From the NCBI GenBank assembly GCA_024707305.1, contig JANPZZ010000009.1, positions 248,001-312,000 of the forward strand: 64,000 nt of DNA, read 5' to 3'. Under the pieces are notes generated by a model. That model was not told the DNA's origin and did no database searches. It was given only the letters and a program-made list of their open reading frames with translations. Origin of the DNA: Chitinophagaceae bacterium (GTDB taxonomy: Bacteria; Bacteroidota; Bacteroidia; Chitinophagales; Chitinophagaceae). The position numbers were made by a program, and so were the translations under genes. This document shows, piece by piece, positions 17,236-25,365 of this stretch; the first letter of the stretch is position 1, and the number at the start of each line of letters is the position of its first letter.

Positions 17236-17361
17236 ATGCACAATTTTTACGTCAGAATCGATTCAAGAACAAAAAAAATCGTTACTGTTATGAAAAGGTT
17301 AGGCAAAAGGCACATCGATTGGGATTCAATCGTTACTGTAGAAGAGTGGTTCAACAAATAA
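17236..17361 (+). CDS. possible small protein of 41 residues
   Basis: ATG to TAA gives MHNFYVRIDSRTKKIVTVMK followed by RLGKRHIDWDSIVTVEEWFNK (41 residues). The composition is globular-looking rather than random AT translation, and the two segments around 'IVTV' come from a short direct DNA repeat (ATCGTTACTGT). I recognise no family and no clear ribosome binding site. The position 26 bp before a signalling membrane protein and 37 bp after a switch-like hairpin gives some reason to keep it. It may equally be a chance ORF. Confidence 0.3.
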   Translation: MHNFYVRIDSRTKKIVTVMKRLGKRHIDWDSIVTVEEWFNK

Positions 17362-17387
17362 GAGCCATTTCTCTTTCAAATCATTAA

Positions 17388-18115
17388 TTGGTTTTCTATA
17401 TTTGGGCAAAATCCAAAGTCATAGAAAACCTTTTTTCATATATCTCCGAGTACTCAGGATACAGCGATTTCCTCCCCTTCGTTCTTTTCCTGTTGTTTAT
17501 CCGAAAGGTTTATTCTGAAATTCCACTCTGGACCGTATTTGTATATACGACTTTCTGTTTATTTGTTGATTTCTCTGTGGAGTTTTTGGATATACGCGGT
17601 CTTATCCTGCGTTACGTGAACTCATCATTCACCTTTGTAGAATATCTCTGTTTCTCCTTATTCTTTTTCTTTACCATACGTAAAAAAGGCGTTTAAGACC
17701 ACCGTAGCCATTGTATCCTTTGGATTTATCCTGTTCCTGGGATTATACTTCTTTTTTACCAAGCAGTCGCGAATCGATTCTATACCAATCGGAATCGAGA
17801 CTTTGCTGATTCTCATCTTCTCTTTTTATCTTTTATTTGAAATAATGAATACTGTAAAGGATTCATTTATTAACTATAATTATAAATTTTGGGTGGTTAT
17901 AGGGATGATGATTTATCTTTCAGGATCATTCTTCATATACCTGTATGCGAATGAGATAGCGAGAGGAGAAGGTTCTAAACTGGATATTCCTTTAAGTTTT
18001 TTTTTATATCCTGAAGAATATTTTCTTTTCTATAGCGATATACATGTGTTATCGTCAACCTAAACCCAAATTACCACCCTCATCCATACCCTTTTTGGAT
18101 TTGGATGCCCGATAA
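17388..18115 (+). CDS. multi-pass membrane protein of the signalling island (two indels)
   Basis: With two single-base insertions removed (A6 at 17682-17687 and T9 at 17997-18005) the reading frame gives 241 residues with about six or seven hydrophobic helices, e.g. 'FLPFVLFLLFIRKV', 'VAIVSFGFILFLGLYFFF', 'TLLILIFSFYLLFEIMNT' and 'FWVVIGMMIYLSGSFFIYLY', ending 'SIPFLDLDAR'. The segment 'FFYILKNIFFSIAIYMCY' only appears after the second correction and fits the last helix. The start is uncertain (TTG at 17388). It sits 24 bp before a histidine kinase that has only one membrane helix, so it is plausibly a sensory or input membrane partner. Function unknown. Confidence 0.65.
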
Positions 18116-18139
18116 AACCTAAACAAGCCGCTAACCACT

Positions 18140-18976
18140 ATGTTCCTGCTTCAAGCCGCCAACCCATCGGGAGTTTCCTCAGTGCTGTTTATCGGCACCA
18201 TGGGGATGTTGGTGCTAACGGTAGGTCTCGTAATGTTTATCATCTTTCACCAGCGCAAAGTGAGCCGCTACCAGCGTACCCTGCAGAAGATGGAAGAAGA
18301 GCAACAGAAGATCCTCCTAACAGCTTCCATCAAACTACAGGAAGAAGAAAGACAGCGCCTCGCTGCCGACCTGCACGACGATGCCGGCCCCCTGCTGGCT
18401 ACAGCCCGCCTTTACCTGAATGAAAACCTGGTAAACCAGGACAAAGCCACACAACTGCAGTCTATCTTCCAGGCACGTCAAATTATTGATGACACCATTC
18501 AACTAGTGCGCAACATCAGCCATAGCCTGATGCCGCCAACCTTAAAGAATTTTGGTCTTGAGTCTGCCGTAAATGACCTTTTCCAGAAAATCAGTGGCTC
18601 CGGCACCATGAATGCAAGCAGCCGCTTCCATGATTATCGTGAACGCCTGAAGCCGGAGAAAGAACTTGTAGTATTCCGGATTGTGCAGGAACTAATCAAC
18701 AATATTCTTAAACACAGTAGCTCCAGCTTTATACATCTTACACAAAATGTGCATGGTGATAAATTCTATCTGCGTATCCATCATGATGGACGTGGACTGG
18801 TGCAGGCTGATTTTGATAAACTCAACAAGAGTAATATCGGTCTTGGTTTGAAAAACATCAGCAGCCGCCTGCGTGTGGTGCAGGGAAGTATTTATTTTGA
18901 AAAAGATATTTCGCAAACCTATTATAAAGTAACGATCGAATTGCCTAAGGACGATCCTTACAACAGTAGTAGTTAA
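18140..18976 (+). CDS. sensor histidine kinase (HisKA_3 type)
   Basis: 278 residues. One transmembrane helix (about residues 14-37), a short coiled-coil, then the dimerisation and phospho-acceptor helix with 'RLAADLHDDAGPLLA' (His79), and an HATPase_c domain with N-box 'ELINNILKHSSSS' and G-box 'GLGLKNISSRLRVVQG'. This is the NarX/DesK-type kinase architecture that pairs with NarL-type regulators. The short N-terminus lacks an obvious sensor domain, so sensing may depend on a partner such as the preceding membrane protein. The cognate regulator is encoded 36 bp downstream. Confidence 0.93.
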   Translation: MFLLQAANPSGVSSVLFIGTMGMLVLTVGLVMFIIFHQRKVSRYQRTLQKMEEEQQKILLTASIKLQEEERQRLAADLHDDAGPLLATARLYLNENLVNQDKATQLQSIFQARQIIDDTIQLVRNISHSLMPPTLKNFGLESAVNDLFQKISGSGTMNASSRFHDYRERLKPEKELVVFRIVQELINNILKHSSSSFIHLTQNVHGDKFYLRIHHDGRGLVQADFDKLNKSNIGLGLKNISSRLRVVQGSIYFEKDISQTYYKVTIELPKDDPYNSSS

Positions 18977-19012
18977 GCTTAATTTGCTAATTTTATTTCT
19001 TTATCTGATACT

Positions 19013-19663
19013 ATGGGAATCATTAAGGTAGCCATCGCCGACGATCATAAAATTTTTCGAAAGGGAGTTATTTTATCACTGCGCCCATTTACGAACATCA
19101 AATTTGTACAGGAAGCAGAGAATGGTGATGAATTGCTGAACGGCATCAATGAATCAGATCCTGAAGTAGTATTGATGGACTTGCGTATGCCTGGAAAAGA
19201 TGGCATCGAAACCACAAAAGTTATCAGCAAACAATACCCCAACATCAAAGTGCTCGTACTGAGTATGTACGAAGATGAGCGTTTTGTTTATCACCTGATG
19301 GAAAACGGCGCCAATGGTTACCTGCTGAAAAATGCAGAACCACAGGAAATCCGCCGCGCGATAATGGAAGTGCATGAGAAGGGATATTATCTCAACAACT
19401 TCGTGAACCGCATTCTTCTCAAGAAATCACATTCACGTCAGAAAGTGGTGCCTTCTCTCAACAATGAAATCACGCTTTCCGATAAAGAGCGCGATGTATT
19501 GCGCTTCATCTGCATGGAGTTTACCGCGCAGGAAATTGCACAAAAAATGGAAATCAGCCCACGTACAGTGGAAGCGATCAAAGACCGCCTGATGGAACGT
19601 TTTGGAAGCAAGAATACTGCAGGACTCGTATTCTTCGCCGTGAAGAATAACCTGATAGATTAA
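19013..19663 (+). CDS. NarL-family response regulator, cognate of the preceding kinase
   Basis: 216 residues. REC domain with 'IADDHK', phospho-acceptor Asp56 in 'LMDLRMPGKDG', Ser in 'VLSMYED' and Lys in 'GYLLKNAEP'. The LuxR-type helix-turn-helix has 'LSDKERDVLRFICMEFTAQEI' (shown here in parts: 'LSDKERDVLRFIC', 'FTAQEIAQKMEIS') and 'SPRTVEAIKDRLMERFG'. Encoded directly after the kinase, so very likely its partner. Clearly paralogous to the regulator at 15934. Stop codon is 17 bp from the convergent CoA-transferase gene, with no strong terminator between. Confidence 0.94.
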   Translation: MGIIKVAIADDHKIFRKGVILSLRPFTNIKFVQEAENGDELLNGINESDPEVVLMDLRMPGKDGIETTKVISKQYPNIKVLVLSMYEDERFVYHLMENGANGYLLKNAEPQEIRRAIMEVHEKGYYLNNFVNRILLKKSHSRQKVVPSLNNEITLSDKERDVLRFICMEFTAQEIAQKMEISPRTVEAIKDRLMERFGSKNTAGLVFFAVKNNLID

Positions 19664-19680
19664 TCAGGAAGGTTTCAATC

Positions 19681-20340
19681 TTAAAATTCCATTGGTTTCA
19701 CATCATCCGCTACGAGCAGGCGGCCGGCAGTCTTTTGTTTGATTTCATCAACAGAAACACCGGGCGCTGTTTCGCGAAGCAGGAATCCTCCTTCTGGAAG
19801 GATGTCGAGAACAGCAAGATCACTTACGATCTTCTTTACACACTTCACTCCCGTTAAGGGCAAGGTGCAGGCTGGTAATAGTTTGCTTTGTCCTTTAGGG
19901 TTTGTATGCATCATGGCGACGATGATATTGCGAGCACTGGCTACCAAGTCCATCGCACCACCCATTCCTTTTACCATCTTACCGGGAATTTTCCAGTTGG
20001 CGATATCACCCAGTTCGCTCACCTCCATTGCGCCAAGCACCGTAAGGTCTACTTTGCCTGCGCGTATCATTCCAAAGCTCACGGCTGAGTCAAAAAACGA
20101 AGAACCGGGGATAGTTGTAATGGTTTGTTTGCCCGCATTAATCAGGTCGGCATCTTCTTCACCTTCTAATGGGAAAGGTCCCATTCCCAACAATCCATTT
20201 TCACTTTGCAACACCACATCAATTCCTTCAGGAATATAATTGGCAACCAGGGTTGGAATACCAATACCCAGGTTTACATAAAACCCATCCTGCAGTTCAC
20301 GTGCAATGCGTTGTGCTATTTGCTCTTTCGTTAAGGCCAT
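19681..20340 (-). CDS. scoB: 3-oxoacid CoA-transferase subunit B
   Basis: 219 residues from the ATG at 20338-20340 ([19 protein letters not shown]); the longer frame start adds a non-conserved leader. It contains the catalytic-Glu region '[10 protein letters not shown]', plus '[15 protein letters not shown]' and 'GGAMDLV'. Together with subunit A (20439) it transfers CoA from succinyl-CoA to acetoacetate or another 3-oxoacid in ketone body or fatty acid degradation; which acid is preferred cannot be told. Subunit A is encoded upstream on the same strand with a 98-bp gap, the normal order. Confidence 0.93.
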   Translation of the reverse strand: MALTKEQIAQRIARELQDGFYVNLGIGIPTLVANYIPEGIDVVLQSENGLLGMGPFPLEGEEDADLINAGKQTITTIPGSSFFDSAVSFGMIRAGKVDLTVLGAMEVSELGDIANWKIPGKMVKGMGGAMDLVASARNIIVAMMHTNPKGQSKLLPACTLPLTGVKCVKKIVSDLAVLDILPEGGFLLRETAPGVSVDEIKQKTAGRLLVADDVKPMEF

Positions 20341-20438
20341 GGTGAATATTTTTTTCGGTGAGTGGGGATGCAAGTTTTCATTTCATACCTGTAATCGCAT
20401 TACCACCGGTTTTTTTTATCAGAATAGAATGGACAGGC

Positions 20439-21134
20439 TTACTTCTTTCTCACTGTTCGTTGTTCAATTCGTTTCTCATAATTCTTTCCTTCAAAAATGC
20501 GGTGGACAAAAATTCCGGGTGTGTGAATCATATCGGGATCGAGTGAACCGGCGGGCACCAGTTCTTCCACTTCTGCAATGGTTATTTTGCCAGCCATTGC
20601 CATCATTGGATTGAAATTGCGCGCGGTTGCGCGATAAATAAGGTTTCCCTCCGTATCGCCTTTCCATGCTTTTACAATTGCAAAATCTGCATCAAAAGCC
20701 TCTTCCAGCAGGTAATCTTTTCCTTTGAAGTTGCGCACTTCTTTCCCCGCAGCTACTTCGGTACCAATACCTGCCGGTGTAAATATCGCAGGCATACCAT
20801 ATCCGGCAGCCATACAACGCGTAGCCAGCGTTCCCTGCGGTATCAGTTCCACTTCCAGTTCACCACTCAGCATCTGCCGCTCAAACTCTTCGTTCTCGCC
20901 TACGTACGACGATACCATTTTCTTCACCTGCTTTTGCTGTAGCATCAATCCAATTCCAAAATCATCAACACCCGCATTGTTCGAGATACAGGTTAAATCT
21001 TTCACAGCTTTTGCAACGAGTGCGGCAATACAGTTTTCCGGTATTCCACATAAGCCAAAACCACCCAGCATCAAAACGGCACCGTCATTGATGTCGGCAA
21101 CAGCATCTGTTGCATCTTTATAAACTTTTTTCAT
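20439..21134 (-). CDS. scoA: 3-oxoacid CoA-transferase subunit A
   Basis: 231 residues from the ATG at 21132-21134 ([18 protein letters not shown]). The CoA-transferase family I alpha signature '[19 protein letters not shown]' and the later '[16 protein letters not shown]' and '[15 protein letters not shown]' are clear. It forms a heteromeric enzyme with the B subunit encoded just downstream. Complete, with no frame defect. The upstream neighbour on the same strand is the DUF4296 end of the envelope operon, 73 bp away, but a shared function is not implied. Confidence 0.93.
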   Translation of the reverse strand: MKKVYKDATDAVADINDGAVLMLGGFGLCGIPENCIAALVAKAVKDLTCISNNAGVDDFGIGLMLQQKQVKKMVSSYVGENEEFERQMLSGELEVELIPQGTLATRCMAAGYGMPAIFTPAGIGTEVAAGKEVRNFKGKDYLLEEAFDADFAIVKAWKGDTEGNLIYRATARNFNPMMAMAGKITIAEVEELVPAGSLDPDMIHTPGIFVHRIFEGKNYEKRIEQRTVRKK

Positions 21135-21207
21135 GGTAGATTCAATTTGGGGCAATCAGAAATTTCACCTTGCATATTAAAGAAAGTTAAACCATCTCTA
21201 CTGCACT

Positions 21208-21757
21208 TCAGGAAGATCTTTTTTTCTTTCTCTGTGGTACTGGCCCGGGGCTTAACTTTTTGTCAGCATTTAATGATCCGCGGCGCTTTAACGTGGTGTC
21301 AACCACAAGCTCGTTTGATGGTTTCTTCCTGGTAAGCGCTGTGTCGGCTTCCTTTATCACTGAAGTATCCAAACCTTTCTGGTTTATGGTATCCACAGCG
21401 GGGGTTACGGCTACTGTGTCAACGGGTTCCTGTTTTTCTTCATACCGGGCCAGCGAATCGAACAAAGCCCGCGACAGGTCGGGATGTTCACGATAATATT
21501 CATAACTGCGGATAAACTCTTCTTTTGTGATGCCGTGCAGCTCATAAATCTTTTGGTACCAGCGTTGGCTTTCCTGTACGGCATTCGTAAAGGTATCACG
21601 ATAGAGAATAAATCCGTTGAGCATTTCACCGGCACGAAGCATATCCCACATCACAACTTCCATTTTTTTCAGGATCCATTATTCCTTCCGGCACTTTTTT
21701 CCCTGAACATGCTACCAGTCCAATACTCAGCAGCAGTGCAATTATTAATCCTCTCAT
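21208..21757 (-). CDS. DUF4296 lipoprotein (one indel)
   Basis: Start at 21755-21757 overlaps the porD stop codon (ATGA, 4 bp). After removing one base from the T7 run at 21663-21669 the product has 182 residues: lipoprotein signal with lipobox 'SIGLVAC', then the DUF4296 region 'PEKMEVVMWDMLRAGEM' and 'ITKEEFIRSYEYYREHPD', and a low-complexity tail rich in Asp, Thr and Val repeats (VDTVAVTPAVDTINQK). Without the correction the visible frame begins at the internal Met of 'MEVVMWDM' and lacks the signal. Function unknown; the family is restricted to Bacteroidota and is often at the end of the bamD-rpoZ-coaBC-porD operon. Confidence 0.8.
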
Positions 21758-22671
21758 TTCAGCTCTTTATTATAAGTGGGCGCGTTGGTAAGATCAATTT
21801 TAGTAAGCATTTCGCGTGCACGCGTTTTTGTATCTGCATTCGCTTTGCTGAAAACTTTTACCAGTTCATTTCCCTTTCCCTGGAAAAAGAACTGCATAAT
21901 CATGGAGTTTGGATTTTCTTTATTGATATTACTCAGATAATTGAGCGCATTGATGATCCCGGTACGGCCCTCATCTTCATTGTCGTAAAAAACATCCATA
22001 CCCGTTCGGTAGTAGGCATATACTGCGTCATGCATTTGAGCGAAACGGTTATTGTTCAGGTTTTCAGCCAGCCAGTAGCGGTTGCGCAGGCTTTCAAATG
22101 ATTTCCAACCGGTGATGTCTCCACTCTCAGGTGCGTTGTTTACTATGTTCCATGCTTTCTGAAAATAAGGATCGCCGCCACGCAGGGAAAAAGAGGCGTA
22201 ATCGAACCCGAGGATGATGTTCACATAATAAGCAAGTACAGCGGGCAGGTTTGCAGCCATCGGATCATTGCCCTGTACCCGATTTTCGTTGAACTCAATT
22301 GGCTGATATTCCTGGTAGCGAAACACCACATCATTATCAATAAAGTTGATCAGCGGTGAGTCGTACACGGTATTGAAAATAGGCCGGGCTGCCTGTACTG
22401 TAAGGCGAGCTTTGAAAACATTGTTGCCCAGGTCCTGTTCCACATTCAACAGGAAGTTGCAATTAATTTTTTCGTTGGAAAGAAAATTATCGCGCGTCCA
22501 CTTGCGGTTGTTGACGAAGTTGGTCAGACTACTCTGGAGCGTTGTAAAAATACTTTTATTCACTTCCGTACTGATTCGGCTGGTGATAATAGTAAACCGC
22601 GCCTGTATTTCCTGTGCACGAGCAGTGGAAACAGTTGCCAGAATAGCGATTATAAAAAAGAGTTTACGCAT
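21754..22671 (-). CDS. porD: PorD/DUF4835 family protein
   Basis: 305 residues from the ATG at 22669-22671, which overlaps the coaBC stop by 8 bp. A signal peptide 'MRKLFFIIAILATVSTARAQ' is followed by the DUF4835 domain ('QARFTIITSRISTEVNKSIF', 'FLSNEKINCNFLLNVEQDLG', 'NIILGFDYASFSLRGGD'). The family is named PorD for its link with the type IX secretion system of Bacteroidota, though the biochemical role is not defined. This agrees with T9SS sorting tails in the same window (30290, 48107). Translationally coupled at both ends within the envelope operon. Confidence 0.88.
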   Translation of the reverse strand: MRKLFFIIAILATVSTARAQEIQARFTIITSRISTEVNKSIFTTLQSSLTNFVNNRKWTRDNFLSNEKINCNFLLNVEQDLGNNVFKARLTVQAARPIFNTVYDSPLINFIDNDVVFRYQEYQPIEFNENRVQGNDPMAANLPAVLAYYVNIILGFDYASFSLRGGDPYFQKAWNIVNNAPESGDITGWKSFESLRNRYWLAENLNNNRFAQMHDAVYAYYRTGMDVFYDNEDEGRTGIINALNYLSNINKENPNSMIMQFFFQGKGNELVKVFSKANADTKTRAREMLTKIDLTNAPTYNKELK

Positions 22672-23860
22672 AATGTTTTTCAATAAGGGCATCAACAATG
22701 TCTTTTGCAACATCATCTTTAGATCTTGTATCAAATCCTTTAATCGCGCCATCGCGATAAATAATAGTTATTTTGTTTGTATCGTGTCCGAATCCCGCAC
22801 CTGCATCGTTTAAAGAATTCAGTACGATCATATCGGCATTCTTTCTTTGCAATTTTCCGCGGGCATTTTCAATTTCGTTTTCTGTTTCCAGTGCGAAACC
22901 AACCAATACCTGTCCGTTATGCTTTCTTTCTCCCAGGCTTTTCAGGATATCAGGTGTACGTTTCAGTTCTACCTGCAGTCCTTCGCCTTCTTTTTTCATT
23001 TTCTGTTCTGCCTTTGCTATGGGTGTATAATCAGCAACAGCGGCGGAAAGGATTGCAATTTCAGTTGCTGCAAATCGCTCCAGGCATGCGTTATACATTT
23101 CCTGCGCCGATGTTACGCGAATTACTTCGATTCCGTTTTCATTGAACTTCACCGAACTGGGGCCCAGCACCAGTGTTACTTCCCCTCCTCTTTCCGCAAT
23201 TTCACGTGCGATGGCGATGCCCATTTTCCCGGAGGAGTGATTCCCTATAAAACGAACGGGATCAAGGGCTTCGTATGTGGGACCGGCGGTTATCAGCACT
23301 CTTTTCCCTTTTAAAACCTGGTTGTTGGCAAAATATGCACGAATTAGTTCCAGTATCAGTTGGGGTTCAGCCATCCGTCCGTCGCCGTAGAGCCCACTGG
23401 CCAGCTCGCCCTGGTCAACCGGTAGGATGCGGTTTCCAAAAGAGCGCAGCTTTTGCAGGTTCTCTTTGGTTGCGGGGTGGTGCCACATGTCTTCATCCAT
23501 GGCTGGCGCCAGCCATACGGGGCAGGTTGCAGAGAGATAGGTCGCCAGCAGCAGGTTGTCGCAGGCGCCATGTGCCATTTTAGAAATGGTATTACAGCTT
23601 GCCGGCGCTATCAGCATCAGATCGGCCCAGCGGCCCAACATCACATGATTGGCCCAGCTTTGCTCGTCGAAGAGCTCCGTTAGCACTGGTTCTTTGCTTA
23701 GGGTAGATAATGTAAGTGGCGATACAAAATCGCGCGCGGCCGGTGTAAGAATCACTTTCACCTGTGCCCCTTCTTTTACCAGCAGGCGCAGCAGGAAAAT
23801 GGATTTGTATGCGGCAATACTGCCGGTGATGCCGAGGACTATCTTTTTACCCTTTAACAT
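22664..23860 (-). CDS. coaBC: bifunctional phosphopantothenoylcysteine decarboxylase/synthase CoaBC
   Basis: 398 residues. The CoaC flavoprotein half begins 'KKIVLGITGSIAAYKS' and has 'APAMDEDMWHHPATKENL'. The CoaB half has 'VLITAGPTYEALDPVRFIGN' with 'HSSGKMGIAIA', and the C-terminal 'VGFALETENEIENARGKLQR' with the CTP/phosphopantothenate-binding region. It makes 4'-phosphopantetheine in coenzyme A synthesis. Complete. Downstream porD overlaps its stop codon, and the terminator at 23932-23961 lies in the 124-bp gap from rpoZ, so coaBC may partly have its own promoter. Confidence 0.96.
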   Translation of the reverse strand: MLKGKKIVLGITGSIAAYKSIFLLRLLVKEGAQVKVILTPAARDFVSPLTLSTLSKEPVLTELFDEQSWANHVMLGRWADLMLIAPASCNTISKMAHGACDNLLLATYLSATCPVWLAPAMDEDMWHHPATKENLQKLRSFGNRILPVDQGELASGLYGDGRMAEPQLILELIRAYFANNQVLKGKRVLITAGPTYEALDPVRFIGNHSSGKMGIAIAREIAERGGEVTLVLGPSSVKFNENGIEVIRVTSAQEMYNACLERFAATEIAILSAAVADYTPIAKAEQKMKKEGEGLQVELKRTPDILKSLGERKHNGQVLVGFALETENEIENARGKLQRKNADMIVLNSLNDAGAGFGHDTNKITIIYRDGAIKGFDTRSKDDVAKDIVDALIEKHYA

Positions 23861-23931
23861 AGATCAAAAGTACCATTTAAACCGGGAAGTGGGAACTGTT
23901 GGATCGGGTGGTATCAACGATCTGTCAGTAG

Positions 23932-23961
23932 TAAAAAAAGCGACTGCCAGGCAGTCGCTTC
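23932..23961 (-). terminator. intrinsic terminator after rpoZ
   Basis: AAGCGACTGCC / GGCAGTCGCTT is an 11-bp perfect stem with a 2-nt centre, followed on the minus strand by a T7 run. It lies 23 bp past the rpoZ stop, within the bamD-rpoZ-coaBC series. Confidence 0.85.
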
Positions 23962-23984
23962 AAAATCTTTTTGACGCAGGTCGA

Positions 23985-24326
23985 TTAATCGAACAATTGA
24001 TCCTGGCCCTTACGGAAGTAAACCTTGTCTTCCATAAACTCCTGGGTAGCCAGCAGTGCAGGATTAGGCATACGTTCGTAGGCGCGGGATATTTCAATCT
24101 GCTCCTTGTTCTCATGAATTTCCTCCAGGCTGTCGGTATGGCTGGCAAATTCATCGAGTTTGTTATGCAATTCCTCTTTCAGAGAGATATTGATCTGGTT
24201 TGCGCGTTTTGCCACGATGGCAATCGACTCATAAAGATTGCCGGTGCGTTTGCGCAGGTCAGCCAGATTTTTTGTTTCTACGTTGTTGGCGATGCCAGCA
24301 CTAAGCTGCCGTCTTAGCTTGCTCAT
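23985..24326 (-). CDS. rpoZ: RNA polymerase omega/Rpb6-like subunit
   Basis: 113 residues. 'TGNLYESIAIVAKRANQINI' and 'ELHNKLDEFASHTDSLEE' match the Bacteroidota Rpb6/omega family, which is longer than the proteobacterial omega. The conserved ARRANQ-like motif reads AKRANQI. It helps assemble the beta-prime subunit. The start at 24324-24326 overlaps the bamD stop by 26 bp, so translation is coupled to bamD. Its presence inside an envelope operon is conserved in the phylum as I know it. Confidence 0.88.
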   Translation of the reverse strand: MSKLRRQLSAGIANNVETKNLADLRKRTGNLYESIAIVAKRANQINISLKEELHNKLDEFASHTDSLEEIHENKEQIEISRAYERMPNPALLATQEFMEDKVYFRKGQDQLFD

Positions 24327-25119
24327 TCTTTATGTTTTTAATGTTCGTTTGTGATAATTCCATGTAGCTGTTCGCTTCTTCGCGGTACTTGCTATCCGGG
24401 TATCTGTCGTTAAACTCATGACATTCGTCGATCACACTTTCATATCGCTCGATCTTTTTTTCATCAACGCTTAGTTCAGCGAACTTGAAATAAGAGCGAA
24501 TGATCATCAGTTTATACTCATCAGCGCGATCCGACTCAGGGAATCCGTTCAACAGCGAGCTGAAAGCTACGCCTGCTGCCCGAAACTGACCCATGTCGTA
24601 ATACAATTTAGCGCCTTTGTATTCTTTTAATTCAAGTTTCGCACGGCAGATATCAATGATCTGTTGTGCTTCCACGTTTCTTTCCGAACCTGGATGGGTA
24701 TTGATATATACCTGCATCATGCCCATTGCTTTAATGGTATTGGTCTGGTCCAGCTCAGCCTTTGGCGATTGTTTGTAGAAGCTATATGCACGCATATAGT
24801 CCATTTCTTCTGCCTTGGGGCTGTTGGGGAAAATCTCCATAAAGGTCTTAAAGAGATTCTCCGCATTCAGGTAATCCTTCATATAATATGCACAATAGGC
24901 ATATTTATAATAGATATCCTGGAACTCGGGCCTTGTCTTATAATAAGGCATCACATCTTCGTATAACACCTGTGCCTTAATATACTTTTTGTCAACAAAG
25001 TACTTTTCGGCCATGCGCAACTTATACTCAGGATCGGGACTCTTCAATATCTTATTGATACCTTTTCCACCGCAGCCGGCCAATACCAGTAAGATTACAA
25101 TAAAGGAAATAAAACGCAT
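24301..25119 (-). CDS. bamD: outer membrane protein assembly factor BamD
   Basis: 272 residues from the ATG at 25117-25119 (MRFISFIVILLVLAGCGGKG), a lipoprotein with lipobox 'VLAGC'. It is followed by tetratricopeptide-like helices ('KYFVDKKYIKAQVLYEDVMP', 'YCAYYMKDYLNAENLFKTF', 'SPKAEEMDYMRAYSFYKQSP'), the BamD/YfiO architecture. Works with BamA in the outer membrane to insert beta-barrels. Complete. First gene of the operon bamD-rpoZ-coaBC-porD-DUF4296. The upstream region at 25120-25365 holds a family C repeat and the terminator of the OmpA gene, so the promoter should lie in the 80 bp immediately upstream. Confidence 0.93.
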   Translation of the reverse strand: MRFISFIVILLVLAGCGGKGINKILKSPDPEYKLRMAEKYFVDKKYIKAQVLYEDVMPYYKTRPEFQDIYYKYAYCAYYMKDYLNAENLFKTFMEIFPNSPKAEEMDYMRAYSFYKQSPKAELDQTNTIKAMGMMQVYINTHPGSERNVEAQQIIDICRAKLELKEYKGAKLYYDMGQFRAAGVAFSSLLNGFPESDRADEYKLMIIRSYFKFAELSVDEKKIERYESVIDECHEFNDRYPDSKYREEANSYMELSQTNIKNIKNEQAKTAA

Positions 25120-25198
25120 AAAGGTGTGCAAAGTTAATGGAAAATGGCAAATCTTATAGAAAAATGTTCTTCCGCCAAATTGAGGGGATTAAAGAATT

Positions 25199-25262
25199 GT
25201 GAAAATCGATGATCGATGGCCGGGGTCGATGGTCGATGATCGATGGTCGATGATCGGGGAGC
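25199..25262. repeat. family C word repeat, single arm
   Basis: A series of heptamers CGATGAT, CGATGGC, CGATGGT, CGATGAT in an interval otherwise free of genes between bamD and the terminator of the OmpA-family gene. No opposite arm is recognised here. Confidence 0.75.
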
Positions 25263-25318
25263 AGGGACCGGAGTACCCTTTCACGTTTCTGGCAGAACCG
25301 ACCTGCCGACACAAAAAG

Positions 25319-25346
25319 AAAAAACCGGCCAAAAGGCCGGTTTTTT
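25319..25346 (-). terminator. intrinsic terminator after the OmpA-family gene
   Basis: A perfect AAAACCGGCC / GGCCGGTTTT stem around AAAA, followed on the minus strand by TTCTTTTT and preceded by T6 on the plus strand. Located 20 bp after the stop codon at 25366. Confidence 0.9.
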
Positions 25347-25365
25347 ATGCAAAAAGTTGTTGCTA

